Assembly: GCF_024756255.1 (NCBI RefSeq)
Contig: NZ_JANUHB010000006.1
Location: 1-64,000 of the forward strand
Length of the DNA: 64,000 nt
Direction of reading: 5' to 3'
Origin: Massilia agilis
GTDB lineage: Bacteria; Pseudomonadota; Gammaproteobacteria; Burkholderiales; Burkholderiaceae_D
Within the stretch, counting starts at the first letter, position 1, and each line of letters begins with the position of its first letter. Shown piece after piece: positions 1-8,273 of the stretch. The translations under genes were made by a program, and so were the position numbers. A model generated the notes under the pieces. That model did not search any database, had not been told where the DNA came from, and worked only from the letters and a program-made list of their open reading frames with translations.

Positions 1-460
1 CCGGTTTCGCCACCATCAACCAGAAAATGGCGACAAACGCGAAGAACGCCGGAACACCGAGGATCACCCAGGCGCGGAAGAACTTCCAGTAGACCGGCGG
101 CAGCGGCGCGCCGGTGCCGGCGGCCTCGCGCGACAGGTCGCGCAAGCGCATCTGCAGCCATACCACCGGAATCCAGCACGCCGCCGCGATCAGGTACAGC
201 ACCAGCGACCAGGCGATCCAGCGGCTGTGCATCGGGTAGCCGGCCAGGTGGATCATGTAAAAGCCCGTGGTCGGCTGCGCAATGATGGTGGTGGCCGTGA
301 ACAGCCAGTCGGCCACCACCACGTAGCGGCTCACCACCGCGATCGCGCGCACGTCACGGCTGATGTTTGCAAACAGCATGTACCACGCCGAGCCGATGCC
401 CGTGCCGAACAAAAAGGTCGAGGATAGGATGTGCAGCCACTTCACCACCAGGTAGTCCAC
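1..460 (-). CDS. DUF2269-family integral membrane protein, 3' end cut by window edge
   Basis: The leftward reading frame begins with GTG at 460 and runs off the window, giving 153 visible codons. The N-terminus reads VDYLVVKWLHILSSTFLFG, and at least four hydrophobic helices follow, with conserved His and Trp residues, as in DUF2269 (predicted integral membrane) proteins. The start is chosen because a strong GGAGGAGGAG Shine-Dalgarno lies just upstream, inside the last codons of the preceding gene; only one base separates the stop of that gene from this GTG. The two genes are therefore very likely translationally coupled. The function of DUF2269 is unknown; pairing with a DoxX-type membrane domain suggests a shared membrane redox or quinone-related role, which is inference. 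Confidence 0.8.
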   Translation of the reverse strand, partial: MDYLVVKWLHILSSTFLFGTGIGSAWYMLFANISRDVRAIAVVSRYVVVADWLFTATTIIAQPTTGFYMIHLAGYPMHSRWIAWSLVLYLIAAACWIPVVWLQMRLRDLSREAAGTGAPLPPVYWKFFRAWVILGVPAFFAFVAIFWLMVAKP

Positions 461-461
461 G

Positions 462-1751
462 TCACTCCTCCTCCAGTTGGTACAGCAGCCAGATCGCGGC
501 GAGCATCGGCAGGTTCTTGGTCAGCGGCCCGTACGGGTGCAGCGCAAATTCCGGCAGCCGGATCGCAATGACCACCGTGTAGAAGGCGATCAGCGCCATC
601 TGCACGAGCCACAGCCAGCGGCGCCGCTTGAGCAGCAGGATGCCCAGGCCCAGCGCCAGGTCGAACGTGGCTGCGCCGTACAGCATGAGCGGGCGCAGCG
701 CTTCCGGAATGCCGGTGCGCGCCAGCAGTTCGTAGCTTTGCGCCGGCGGATACAGGCCGTAGGACACGATCGCCGTGATGATCCACACCGCCGCCACCGA
801 ACAGCGCAGCAGCGGCAGCAGCCAGGCCAGCTTGGCCTGCAGGCGTTCGGCCGGCGGGTCGGTGACGAACTCGCGCACCGGGCGCGGCGCGCGGCCGATC
901 AGGAGCATCGTGGTCGAAGGATCGGCCGTGTTGCCGCGGTCGAGCATGCTCAGGGTGTCCTCGTCGAGCAGGCCACCGGGCAGCCAGCGGCCCAGTTTTG
1001 CCAGCACCCGCGCAAAGCCGCCGGGCAGGTGCAGCACGCGCAGCCTGCCCATGCCCATTGCCGTGCGCAGCGCCGCAAGGTAGTCGGTGAACGCCAGTGC
1101 CTGCGGCCCGACCAGCGGCACGCGCTGCGCCGTCACGTCGGTGCCGGACAGCGGCAGCCGGTGCCGCAGCAGGCCGACAATGGCGGCAGCCACATCGTCC
1201 ACATGCACCGGCTGCACCAGCTGCGGCGCGCTGCCAAAGCGCACCGCGAACGGCATGCTGGCCAGCGCCTTGAACACGCGCGCGCTGGCGCCCTCCTTGC
1301 CGTACACCAGCGACGGCTGGACGATGTAGGCGCGCACCGGCAGCGAGGCGAGGTAGTCGTCCGCCGCCTTCTTGGACAGGTGGTAGGGCGTCTGCGCGTC
1401 GCGGTCGGCGCCGAGGGCGGAGAACTGGATGACCATCTGCACGTCGTGCGACTCGGCGCAGGCGGCAAACAATGCGCGCGGCGTTTCCGTATGCAGGCGC
1501 GCGAAGGTCTGGCGGCCCGATTCGCGGAAAATGCCGACCGCGTTGATGACGGCGTCGATGCCGGTAAGGCGCGCCAGCCAGACGGATTTATCCGTATCCT
1601 TGGTGAAGTCCGCATGCACGTACGCGAGCCGCGGGTCGGTGCTGGCCTTGGCCTTGCGCACCGCGCACACCACGTGATGGCCCTCCGCCAGCAGCGCGTG
1701 CAGCAAGTGTTGGCCGATGAAGCCGCTTGCTCCCGTCAGCAAGATCCGCAT
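462..1751 (-). CDS. SDR-family NAD(P)-binding protein fused to a C-terminal DoxX-like membrane domain
   Basis: 429 residues. The N-terminus MRILLTGASGFIG holds the Rossmann motif GASGFIG (residues 7-13), and a YHLSK catalytic-type Tyr-Lys pair lies at 123-127; this is the atypical SDR / NAD-dependent epimerase fold. From about residue 315 the protein becomes hydrophobic, with about four transmembrane segments, matching the DoxX-like domain that follows such SDRs in proteobacteria. The start at 1751 is preferred over longer upstream options because the Rossmann beta strand begins there. The gene is followed by the DUF2269 gene with a one-base gap. Substrate unknown; related fusions are annotated only as oxidoreductases. 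It diverges from the gene at 1789 across 37 bp. Confidence 0.85.
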   Translation of the reverse strand: MRILLTGASGFIGQHLLHALLAEGHHVVCAVRKAKASTDPRLAYVHADFTKDTDKSVWLARLTGIDAVINAVGIFRESGRQTFARLHTETPRALFAACAESHDVQMVIQFSALGADRDAQTPYHLSKKAADDYLASLPVRAYIVQPSLVYGKEGASARVFKALASMPFAVRFGSAPQLVQPVHVDDVAAAIVGLLRHRLPLSGTDVTAQRVPLVGPQALAFTDYLAALRTAMGMGRLRVLHLPGGFARVLAKLGRWLPGGLLDEDTLSMLDRGNTADPSTTMLLIGRAPRPVREFVTDPPAERLQAKLAWLLPLLRCSVAAVWIITAIVSYGLYPPAQSYELLARTGIPEALRPLMLYGAATFDLALGLGILLLKRRRWLWLVQMALIAFYTVVIAIRLPEFALHPYGPLTKNLPMLAAIWLLYQLEEE

Positions 1752-1788
1752 GCAATTCCTTTCACTCACCACCGAATACGAGGACGCT

Positions 1789-2268
1789 ATGGAAAACTGG
1801 AAAACGGCAATGCAGCGTGGCATGGTCTCGGGCGCCATGTCCAGCCTGCTGTCAACCGTGGCGCTGGCCGTTCTGGGCAAGCGTGAGGCGAACAGCCACT
1901 TTGCCCCCACCAACGCGATCAGCCACTGGATCTGGGGCGAGAAGGCCGCCCGGCGCAACACGCCGTCGGTGCGCTACACGCTGCCAGGTTACGCGATCCA
2001 CCATGCGAGCGCGACCTTCTGGTCAGTGCTGTTCGAGCGCACCTGCGGCCACCTGCTCGATGCGCGCGATACCGGCAAGACGCTGGCCGCGGCCACCGCC
2101 GCCTCGGCCGTCGCCTGCTTCGTGGACTACCAGCTCACGCCCGAGCGCCTGAAGCCCGGCTACGAAAAGCGCCTGTCGCGCCCGGCGCTTGCCGTGGTGT
2201 ATGGCGCGTTTGCGCTGGGCCTGGCCGGTGGCGCCATGCTGTGCCGTCGCAACCCAAGTCTAAGGTAA
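1789..2268 (+). CDS. hypothetical membrane protein
   Basis: 159 residues beginning MENWKTAMQRGMVSGAMSS. Several hydrophobic stretches (near residues 10-30, 60-75, 90-115 and 135-150) suggest a small integral membrane protein. A GAGGACG sequence six to twelve bases upstream may serve as ribosome binding site, and the start at 1789 keeps it clear of the divergent SDR start at 1751. The C-terminus ends in a positively charged CRRNPSLR tail. I do not recognise a family with certainty. It is followed closely by another small membrane protein in the same direction, so the two may form an operon. Confidence 0.7.
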   Translation: MENWKTAMQRGMVSGAMSSLLSTVALAVLGKREANSHFAPTNAISHWIWGEKAARRNTPSVRYTLPGYAIHHASATFWSVLFERTCGHLLDARDTGKTLAAATAASAVACFVDYQLTPERLKPGYEKRLSRPALAVVYGAFALGLAGGAMLCRRNPSLR

Positions 2269-2279
2269 CAGGAAAAAAC

Positions 2280-2801
2280 GTGCCGCTCTATGTCTGGGCG
2301 TTAATGCTGCACGGCGTGCTGGGCGGCATCGACGTGATCCTGAACCACGAGCTGCTGGCGCGGCTGCCCGGGCGCGCCGACAGCGGCGAGGAAGAGTTGC
2401 TGCACAGCGGGCGCGAGTTCGTGTTCGCTGCGCTGTTCCTGTCGCTGGCGTGGTGGGATTGGCACGGGGCGCTGGGGTGGTGGATCGTTGCGCTGTTCCT
2501 GGCGGAGCTGCTCATTTCCGGGCGCGACGTCGTGGTCGAGGGGAATGTCCGCATCTTGCCGGTGCCGGAACGGGTGCTGCATTTGCTGCTGTTCATCAAC
2601 CTGGGCGTGGTGATGACGCTGGTTGGGCTGGCGCTGCGGGGATGGTGGGATTTGCCGGCCGCGGTGGTGCCAACTGATTTCGGCTGGGCGAGTTGGGTGC
2701 TCACCGGCATGGCGCTGCTGGCGCTGGGATGGAGTGTGCGGGATGGGGTGAACGTGGTGCAGCGGAGCCGTCGTCCCGGCGCAAGCCGGGACCCATGCTG
2801 A
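2280..2801 (+). CDS. hypothetical four-helix membrane protein whose C-terminus is encoded by a dispersed repeat
   Basis: About 173 residues from a GTG at 2280 (VPLYVWALMLHGVLGGID), preceded by an AGGAA Shine-Dalgarno; an ATG at 2301 is a possible alternative. It contains a conserved-looking HGVLGGIDVILNHEL segment and four hydrophobic helices. The last eleven residues, SRRPGASRDPC, and the stop codon lie inside family A repeat DNA that starts at 2769, so the repeat has supplied the end of the reading frame. Function unknown. It lies 11 bases after the preceding small membrane protein and probably shares its transcript. Confidence 0.7.
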   Translation: MPLYVWALMLHGVLGGIDVILNHELLARLPGRADSGEEELLHSGREFVFAALFLSLAWWDWHGALGWWIVALFLAELLISGRDVVVEGNVRILPVPERVLHLLLFINLGVVMTLVGLALRGWWDLPAAVVPTDFGWASWVLTGMALLALGWSVRDGVNVVQRSRRPGASRDPC

Positions 2802-2869
2802 GTGTGCTGAAACCTTGCTGGTGCGAGTTCCGAGGCTCGGCATGGGCCCCGGCTTGCGCCGGGGCGACG
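2769..2869. repeat. Family A dispersed inverted repeat, copy 1
   Basis: Two hairpin-forming units in opposite orientation: CGTCGTCCCGGCGCAAGCCG followed by GGACCCATGCTGAG, and about 40 bases later the mirror form ending in GGGGCGACG. The same arrangement recurs at 10653, 17802, 26967, 44502, 47400 and 61391. The structure resembles REP/BIME elements. This copy sits between a rightward gene that ends inside it and a leftward TonB receptor gene. Confidence 0.9.
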
Positions 2870-2882
2870 GGTTGGGGCTAAC

Positions 2883-5387
2883 TTAGAACGCGTAGTTCGC
2901 GCGGGCGTACACGAAGCGGCCCGAGTGGCCGAACGGGCCGAAGTTCGCGAACGGCGTGTTGCCGGTCGTGTTCAGCGACGGCGGCAGCGTCTCCGGATAG
3001 GTGTCGAACAGGTTGTCCGCACCCAGCGCGAAGGTCAGCTGCTTCGATGCCGTGTAGCGCACTTCCGCATCCACCACGGTCTTCGGCGAGAGCAGGATGT
3101 CGAAGGCCGGCGTGGTGCCCGGCGACAGCACTTCGCCGTAGCGGGTCGCGCGCACCGTCGACGCCCACGAACCGAGCTTCCAGTTCATGCTGGCCGTGAT
3201 CTTGTTCTTCGGCTGGCCGCGTTCCAGCGTCAGCACGTTCACACGGTCAAACAGCGACGGCGCCGGGTTCAGCGCAGCCAGCTGGGCGGTGGTCATCACG
3301 CGGGTGACCTTGGTGTTGTTCACGTTGCCGGCCAGGGTGAAGTCGAAGTGGCCGGCGGTGCCGCCGTTGTACGGCGCGTTCAGCACCACGTCCAGGCCCT
3401 GGTTGCGGGTGTCGGCGCCGTTGATGAAGAAGCGGCCGCCGCCCACGCCGATGAAGCCCTGCGAGGTGATGTAGTTGCGCACGTTGGCCTGGGTCAGGTT
3501 CTCGGACAGGATGATGCGGTCCTTGACCGTGATCCGGTAGGCGTCGATGGTGATCGAGACCGGGTCGAAGCGCAGCACCGCGCCGATCGAGCCGTTCACC
3601 GATTTCTCGGCCTTGAGCGGCTTGGCGCCGAGTGCCACCGCGACCGGGTCGGTCGGCTTGAAGGTGGTGATCTCGAACGGCACGCCGTTGATGAAGTTGG
3701 TCGAGGTCGAGGTGAAGTTCTGCTGCTGCGGCGACGGGGCGCGGAAGCCGTTCTGGACCGAGCCGCGCAGCGCGAACGATTTCGAGAAGTCATAGCGCGC
3801 CGACAGCTTGCCCGACAGGTTGTTGCCGAAGTCGGTGTAGTGCTCGCCGCGCACGGCGACCGATGCCAGCAGTTCCTTGGTCAGGTTCGCTTCCAGGTCC
3901 ACGAAGGCGCCGAGCGCGCTGCGGTGGGCGTTGGTGGCGTTGGCCGGACGGAAGCCCGGGAACACCTGCGAGCCCGGTGCGGCCGGGGTGCCGTTGGGCA
4001 GCACCACGCCGCCGTAGCGGTACGAATCCGGCTCGCCGGCGTGCAGCTGGTAGCCTTCGCGGCGCGCCTCGGTGCCGACCGCGATGTTCAGCGGCGAAGC
4101 CAGGCCGGCCACGTCGGCGGTGCGCACGCCGGTCAGGTTGAACACGGTCTGGTCATAGGCAAAGCCGCCGGCGTCGAAGTCGGTCTTGCTGGACGGGCCG
4201 ATCGAGGCGTTCAGGGTGTTCTGGATGTCGAACGTCATCTCGTTGCGGCCATGGCCGAGCGAGGCGTCGATGTCCCACGCGCCCGAGGTCCAGGTGGCGC
4301 CAGCCAGGGCGCTGTAGTCCACCACCTGCGGGGCGATGATCGGCAGGAAGCCGTTCGGGTAGATCGACTGGATGTTGCGGCTGTCCTGCGGCGGGCGGAA
4401 GTAGCCGGCCGAACGGGCGTCGCGGTTCTGGTAGCTGGCCCAGCCGTACACCTTGACGTCGCCGTAGGTATTGCCGGCGTTGACGAACAGGGTGGACTGC
4501 TTCATCTCGGGGTCGCCGTACCAGGCGTTGAAGCGGTTGATGGTCAGCTCGCGCGGGTCATACGCGCCATTGACCTTGGCGTACTGCTGGCGCATGTCGT
4601 AGCCGCTGCGCTCGGTGTGGGCCTGGTCCTTGTACTCGGCGGCCAGCACCACGTAGCCGGTGTCGCCCCATGCCAGGCCCTTCCAGGCGCTGACGGTGCC
4701 GGTCTGGCCGTCGGTGCGCTTGCGCGAGGACGGGCCGCTCCAGGTGCCGCCGGCCGGCGGGTTGTCGTTCTTCAGGTCGTATTCGGTGATGCGGGCGCCA
4801 TAGGTGATGGTGCCTTCGCCGCCGGTGCGGTCGGTGCGCAGGCGAATGTTGACCACGCCGGCGATCGCGTCCGAGCCGTATTGCGCGGCCGCGCCGTCGC
4901 GCAGCACTTCGATGTTCTTGACGATCGCGGTCGGGATCGTGTTCAGGTCCACTGCCGCCGAACCGCGGCCGATCGAGCCGTTCAGGTTCACCAGCGACGA
5001 GGCGTGGCGGCGCTTGGAGTTGACCAGCACCAGCGACTGGTCCGGGGCCATGCCGCGCAGGGTGGCCGGACGGATGGTGTCGGTGCCGTCGGTCAGCGCC
5101 GGGCGCGGGAAGTTCAGCGACGGCAGGGCCACCGACAGCGCCTGGTTCAGCTCGGTCGAGCCGGCGTTCTTCAGGCTGTCGGCGCCGATGATGTCCACCG
5201 GTGCCGCGGTGTCGAGGGCGGTACGGTTGGCCACGCGGGTGCCGGTCACGACCACGACATTATTCGCGTCGGTGGCGGCCGCTTCCTGTGCCCAAGCGGC
5301 GTCACCGGCGAACAGTGCGGCGATGGCCAGGGCGAGTGCTTGTTTTTCCGTTGCGAGTCTTCTCTTCTGCATGCTTTTTTTCCCCAT
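2883..5387 (-). CDS. TonB-dependent outer membrane receptor
   Basis: 834 residues. The start MGKKSMQKRR is followed by a signal peptide ending near AWAQ. A plug domain follows (about residues 50-165; VVVTGTRV and VEVLRDGAAAQYGSDAIAGV-type motifs, here IEVLRDGAAAQYG), then a long beta-barrel ending in aromatic YARANYAF, the BAM recognition signal. The family transports siderophores, haem, cobalamin or sugars into the periplasm with TonB-ExbBD energy. No N-terminal STN signalling domain is visible, and no FecIR-type pair is adjacent, so the substrate cannot be named. A perfect TTGACA with 17-bp spacing to a weak -10 lies upstream. The gene is isolated and leftward. Confidence 0.92.
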   Translation of the reverse strand: MGKKSMQKRRLATEKQALALAIAALFAGDAAWAQEAAATDANNVVVVTGTRVANRTALDTAAPVDIIGADSLKNAGSTELNQALSVALPSLNFPRPALTDGTDTIRPATLRGMAPDQSLVLVNSKRRHASSLVNLNGSIGRGSAAVDLNTIPTAIVKNIEVLRDGAAAQYGSDAIAGVVNIRLRTDRTGGEGTITYGARITEYDLKNDNPPAGGTWSGPSSRKRTDGQTGTVSAWKGLAWGDTGYVVLAAEYKDQAHTERSGYDMRQQYAKVNGAYDPRELTINRFNAWYGDPEMKQSTLFVNAGNTYGDVKVYGWASYQNRDARSAGYFRPPQDSRNIQSIYPNGFLPIIAPQVVDYSALAGATWTSGAWDIDASLGHGRNEMTFDIQNTLNASIGPSSKTDFDAGGFAYDQTVFNLTGVRTADVAGLASPLNIAVGTEARREGYQLHAGEPDSYRYGGVVLPNGTPAAPGSQVFPGFRPANATNAHRSALGAFVDLEANLTKELLASVAVRGEHYTDFGNNLSGKLSARYDFSKSFALRGSVQNGFRAPSPQQQNFTSTSTNFINGVPFEITTFKPTDPVAVALGAKPLKAEKSVNGSIGAVLRFDPVSITIDAYRITVKDRIILSENLTQANVRNYITSQGFIGVGGGRFFINGADTRNQGLDVVLNAPYNGGTAGHFDFTLAGNVNNTKVTRVMTTAQLAALNPAPSLFDRVNVLTLERGQPKNKITASMNWKLGSWASTVRATRYGEVLSPGTTPAFDILLSPKTVVDAEVRYTASKQLTFALGADNLFDTYPETLPPSLNTTGNTPFANFGPFGHSGRFVYARANYAF

Positions 5388-5433
5388 TGTTTTATCTGTC
5401 TCGCGCGTTTGGCTTTTCAAAGGCGCAACATTG

Positions 5434-5462
5434 ATACTCGGGGGCACTGCAGAAGATGTCAA
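5434..5462 (-). promoter_or_regulatory. candidate sigma-70 promoter for the TonB receptor
   Basis: On the minus strand TTGACA (5462-5457) is followed after 17 bases by GAGTAT (5439-5434), about 47 bases upstream of the receptor start codon. The -35 box is perfect but the -10 box is weak, so the assignment is tentative. Confidence 0.4.
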
Positions 5463-5559
5463 TATGAAACCAAATGCTGAGTGGGTATTAACAACAGATG
5501 GGGCCGGGATGGTGCGCAAATGCACTGTTTTAGTGCGGCTGTGGGCCATTCAAGTGCTG

Positions 5560-5635
5560 GTTGAACGCGTGGGCAGGAAACCTGCCCACCCTACGAGACA
5601 TGGTAGGGTGGGCAGATTCTGCCCACGCGTTCAAC
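5560..5635. repeat. Family B dispersed inverted repeat, copy 1 (near-perfect 76-bp palindrome)
   Basis: Two mirror-image units, GTTGAACGCGTGGGCAGG...CCTGCCCACCCTACG and its inverted counterpart, meet around 5598. Each unit is itself a hairpin, so the whole element can fold as a double stem-loop or cruciform. Related copies occur at 20613, 38406, 53195 and 55962. It lies between the divergently placed upstream region of the TonB receptor and the 3' end of the DUF808 gene. Confidence 0.9.
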
Positions 5636-5661
5636 GTCCGGTGGCGCAGCGGCCAGCTTGT

Positions 5662-6591
5662 TCAGTGCCCTTTGCCGCGGATGCGCGCGGTAAGCCGCAC
5701 CACGAGCAGCACCACCGCTCCGGTGATAACGCCGGCCACGGCATCGACCAGGCTGGGCGTGACCGCCGCCAGCACCGGGCCGGCGCCCGGCACCGCGCGC
5801 ATTGCCTCGCCCGCGCCCTCGGCCAGGTGGTGCAGCGGCGCGATGGAATGGCCGAGAATGCCGCCGCCGACCATGAACATGGCGACCGTGCCGATCACCG
5901 ACAGCGCCTTCATCAGCCGTGGCGCGGCCGCCAGCAGCATGCGCCCGGTGCCTTGCGCGAGCGCGCCGGCGCGCCGGCTCAGGTACAGGCCGGCGTCGTC
6001 GAGCTTGACGATGCCGGCCACCAGGCCGTACACGCCCACCGTCATCAGCACCGCCACGCCGGCCAGTACCGCCACCTGCTGCGCGAACGGCGCGCCCGAG
6101 ACGGTGCCCAGCGCAATGACGATGATCTCGGCCGACAGGATGAAGTCGGTACGGATCGCGCCGCGGATCTTGTCCTTTTCCAGCGCCACCAGGTCGGCAT
6201 CGCTGACCACCGCGGCGGCCAGCTCCGCTTCGTGGGCGCGGTCCTCGTTCGCGCTGTGCAGGTACTTGTGGGCCAGCTTCTCGAAGCCTTCGAAGCACAG
6301 GTAGGCGCCGCCCACCATCAGCAACGGGGTGATGGCCGCCGGCACGAAGGCCGAGATCGCCAGCGCAGCCGGCACCAAAATGGCCTTGTTGCGCAGCGAC
6401 CCCACGCCCACCGCCCACACCACCGGCAGCTCGCGGTCGGCATTCACGCCCGACACCTGCTGCGCGTTGAGCGCCAGGTCGTCGCCCAGCACGCCCGCGG
6501 TTTTCTTGGCGGCTACCTTGCTCATCAGCGCCACGTCGTCCAGCACGCTCGCGATATCGTCGATCAGGGCCAGCAAACTGCCTGCAGCCAT
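5662..6591 (-). CDS. DUF808 family inner membrane protein (YedI-like)
   Basis: 309 residues, matching the usual length of DUF808. The N-terminus MAAGSLLALIDDIASVLDDV, with the following KKTAGVLGDDLALNAQQV region, is characteristic of the family, of which E. coli YedI is a member. Several transmembrane helices lie between residues 70 and 300, including a glycine-rich helix pair near the middle. Function is unknown; members are inner membrane proteins. The gene is monocistronic on sequence grounds: repeat B1 follows it, and about 190 bp of non-coding DNA separate it from the antitoxin-like gene upstream. Confidence 0.88.
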   Translation of the reverse strand: MAAGSLLALIDDIASVLDDVALMSKVAAKKTAGVLGDDLALNAQQVSGVNADRELPVVWAVGVGSLRNKAILVPAALAISAFVPAAITPLLMVGGAYLCFEGFEKLAHKYLHSANEDRAHEAELAAAVVSDADLVALEKDKIRGAIRTDFILSAEIIVIALGTVSGAPFAQQVAVLAGVAVLMTVGVYGLVAGIVKLDDAGLYLSRRAGALAQGTGRMLLAAAPRLMKALSVIGTVAMFMVGGGILGHSIAPLHHLAEGAGEAMRAVPGAGPVLAAVTPSLVDAVAGVITGAVVLLVVRLTARIRGKGH

Positions 6592-6785
6592 TCCCTACTC
6601 CCATTGTGGCAATTGCGTCATCTTAACTGAGGGCGCCGGTATGCACGCTTGGGCCCGTTTTTTTGCATTTCAGGCCGCGATTTTTGCAACTCGTCGCGTG
6701 GCGCTGCCTTTTGGCGGGGGGGATATGTACAGTGCAATCTCCAGCGCTGCCGTGGAGCAGCATTGAATGAATCGAAGGAGATGTC

Positions 6786-7004
6786 ATGAACGCAGACCAG
6801 CCAATCGCCGCCGTCCCGACCCGCCGTTCGCGCCCGCCCAAGCGCAAGACGCGCATCACGATCTACCTGGACGACGAAGTGCTCAAGGAATTTCGCGAGC
6901 TGTCCGAACGCTGCGGCACCGGCTACCAGACCCTGATCAATGCCGCCTTGCGCAGCGGACTGGCGGCGCCGGCCGCGCCGCTGGCGCTGGCGTGCCGCGC
7001 ATAA
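6786..7004 (+). CDS. BrnA-like antitoxin / ribbon-helix-helix protein without visible toxin partner
   Basis: 72 residues. A basic N-terminal stretch (RRSRPPKRKTR) leads to the motif ITIYLDDEVLKEFRELSERC and then GTGYQTLINAALRSGL, the hallmark of the BrnA antitoxin / DUF4415 fold, where the YQTxINxALR segment forms the DNA-binding dimer. A strong AAGGAGATGTC ribosome binding site precedes the ATG. BrnA normally follows a BrnT toxin gene and autorepresses the pair. Here the 190 bp upstream hold no BrnT-like frame and the next gene is an HU-like protein, so this appears to be an orphan, perhaps acting as a plain transcriptional repressor. Confidence 0.75.
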   Translation: MNADQPIAAVPTRRSRPPKRKTRITIYLDDEVLKEFRELSERCGTGYQTLINAALRSGLAAPAAPLALACRA

Positions 7005-7129
7005 AGCACGGCTGGAACGTCGCGATCCCGTCACAGCAAGGGTTCCTTCGGTGCAAGGGCTCCGTAGAAAAGATTACATTAAGAAATATTTGTGCTAATC
7101 TGCGGGCTCTTTTAACCCCGGAGGGACTT

Positions 7130-7414
7130 ATGAAAAAAGGCGAACTGATCGCAGAATTTGCGAAACGTACTGAGATGTCCGGCGCCGCTGCCAACAGCGC
7201 GGTCAACACCGTCATCGAGATCATCACCGAGCGCCTGAAAAAGGGCGAGACCGTCGGCATCACCGGCTTCGGCACTTTCTCGGTCAGCAAGCGCGCTGCC
7301 CGCAAAGGCCGCAACCCGTCGACCGGCGAAGTGATCAAGATCGCTGCATCGAAGACCCCGAAATTCGCTGCCGGCGCGACCCTGAAGGCCGCCGTCAATC
7401 CGAAGAAGAAGTAA
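7130..7414 (+). CDS. HU family DNA-binding protein
   Basis: 94 residues, starting MKKGELIAEFAKRTEMSG after a GGAGGGAC ribosome binding site. It shows the two N-terminal helices, the ITGFGTFSV strand, and the RKGRNPSTGEVIKI beta arm with the conserved Arg-Asn-Pro that inserts its proline into the minor groove, and ends in a Lys-rich tail. This is the HU/IHF fold, which bends and compacts DNA as a dimer. HU and IHF subunits differ subtly; the RNPSTGE arm and length favour HU. An AT-rich segment upstream (7070-7105) probably carries the promoter. Confidence 0.93.
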   Translation: MKKGELIAEFAKRTEMSGAAANSAVNTVIEIITERLKKGETVGITGFGTFSVSKRAARKGRNPSTGEVIKIAASKTPKFAAGATLKAAVNPKKK

Positions 7415-7510
7415 TCTCTCCTTCGCGGCATGGCACGCAGCCCGGCACCGCGCCGGTTGCTGCGGGCCGGCTGTCCTGTAGTTCCCCCCTCGCTTTTCCC
7501 CGCCTTCGCA

Positions 7511-8149
7511 ATGAGTTTCACCACCTGGATCGCGTTTGTCATCGCCGGCACCCTGATTGCCATTTCCCCTGGTTCGGGCGCAGTGCTGTCGATGTCGCAT
7601 GGCCTTGCCTACGGCGTGAAGAAAGCCAGCGGCACCGTGCTCGGCCTGCAGCTCGGGCTGCTCCTGGTGTTCACGATCGCCGGCGCCGGCGTCGGCTCGC
7701 TGCTGCTGGCGTCGAGCCTGGCGTTTGCGGTCGTCAAGACCGTCGGCGCACTGTACCTGATCTACCTGGGCCTGGCGCAGTGGCGCTCCAAGGCCGAGGC
7801 CAGCGCCGTCTCCACCGAGGGCCTGTCGGCCCATCCGACGCTGGGCAAGCGGGTTATGACCGGTTTCCTGACCAACGCCACCAACCCAAAGGGCATCATC
7901 TTCATGGTTGCCGTGCTGCCGGGCTTTATCGACAAGGACGCGCCACTGCTGCTGCAACTCGTCATCCTCGGCTTGACCATGGTGACGATCGATACCATCG
8001 TGATGCACGGCTATGCCTTCCTGGCGTCGTCGATGCAGCGCTTTTTCCGCGACGCGCGCATGGTCAAGCTGCAGAACCGCTTCTTTGGCGGCGTGCTGAT
8101 GGTGGTGGGCGCCTTGCTGTTCTTCGTCAAGCGCGGGCACGGCGCCTGA
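7511..8149 (+). CDS. LysE/RhtB family amino acid exporter
   Basis: 212 residues starting MSFTTWIAFVIAGTLIAISPG. The ISPGSGAVLSMSHGLAYGVKK segment is the conserved signature of the LysE superfamily, followed by about six transmembrane helices and the typical NATNPKGIIFMVAVLPGF motif. Members export amino acids or homoserine lactone-type compounds across the inner membrane by proton exchange; the substrate cannot be told from sequence. The start at 7511 is chosen because the conserved N-terminal helix begins there, although no clear ribosome binding site is visible. No neighbouring LysR-type regulator, common for this family, is present. Confidence 0.9.
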   Translation: MSFTTWIAFVIAGTLIAISPGSGAVLSMSHGLAYGVKKASGTVLGLQLGLLLVFTIAGAGVGSLLLASSLAFAVVKTVGALYLIYLGLAQWRSKAEASAVSTEGLSAHPTLGKRVMTGFLTNATNPKGIIFMVAVLPGFIDKDAPLLLQLVILGLTMVTIDTIVMHGYAFLASSMQRFFRDARMVKLQNRFFGGVLMVVGALLFFVKRGHGA

Positions 8150-8273
8150 GCCTGGCAGGCCTGTTGCGGTAACAGGTCAGATGCAACTTTCTGTAACCCA
8201 CGTTGTCCGCCGCGCGGAGCGTGCGTTGTAATCAGTGTGCGGTCGTTCGTCCTTTCCTTGCGGAGCTGATGTC

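Noticed and set aside
2925..5480. 851-codon open frame antisense to the TonB receptor
   Set aside because: Third-position GC bias keeps the opposite strand open; the composition is Arg/Val/Gly-rich with no domain, and the receptor on the minus strand is clearly real.
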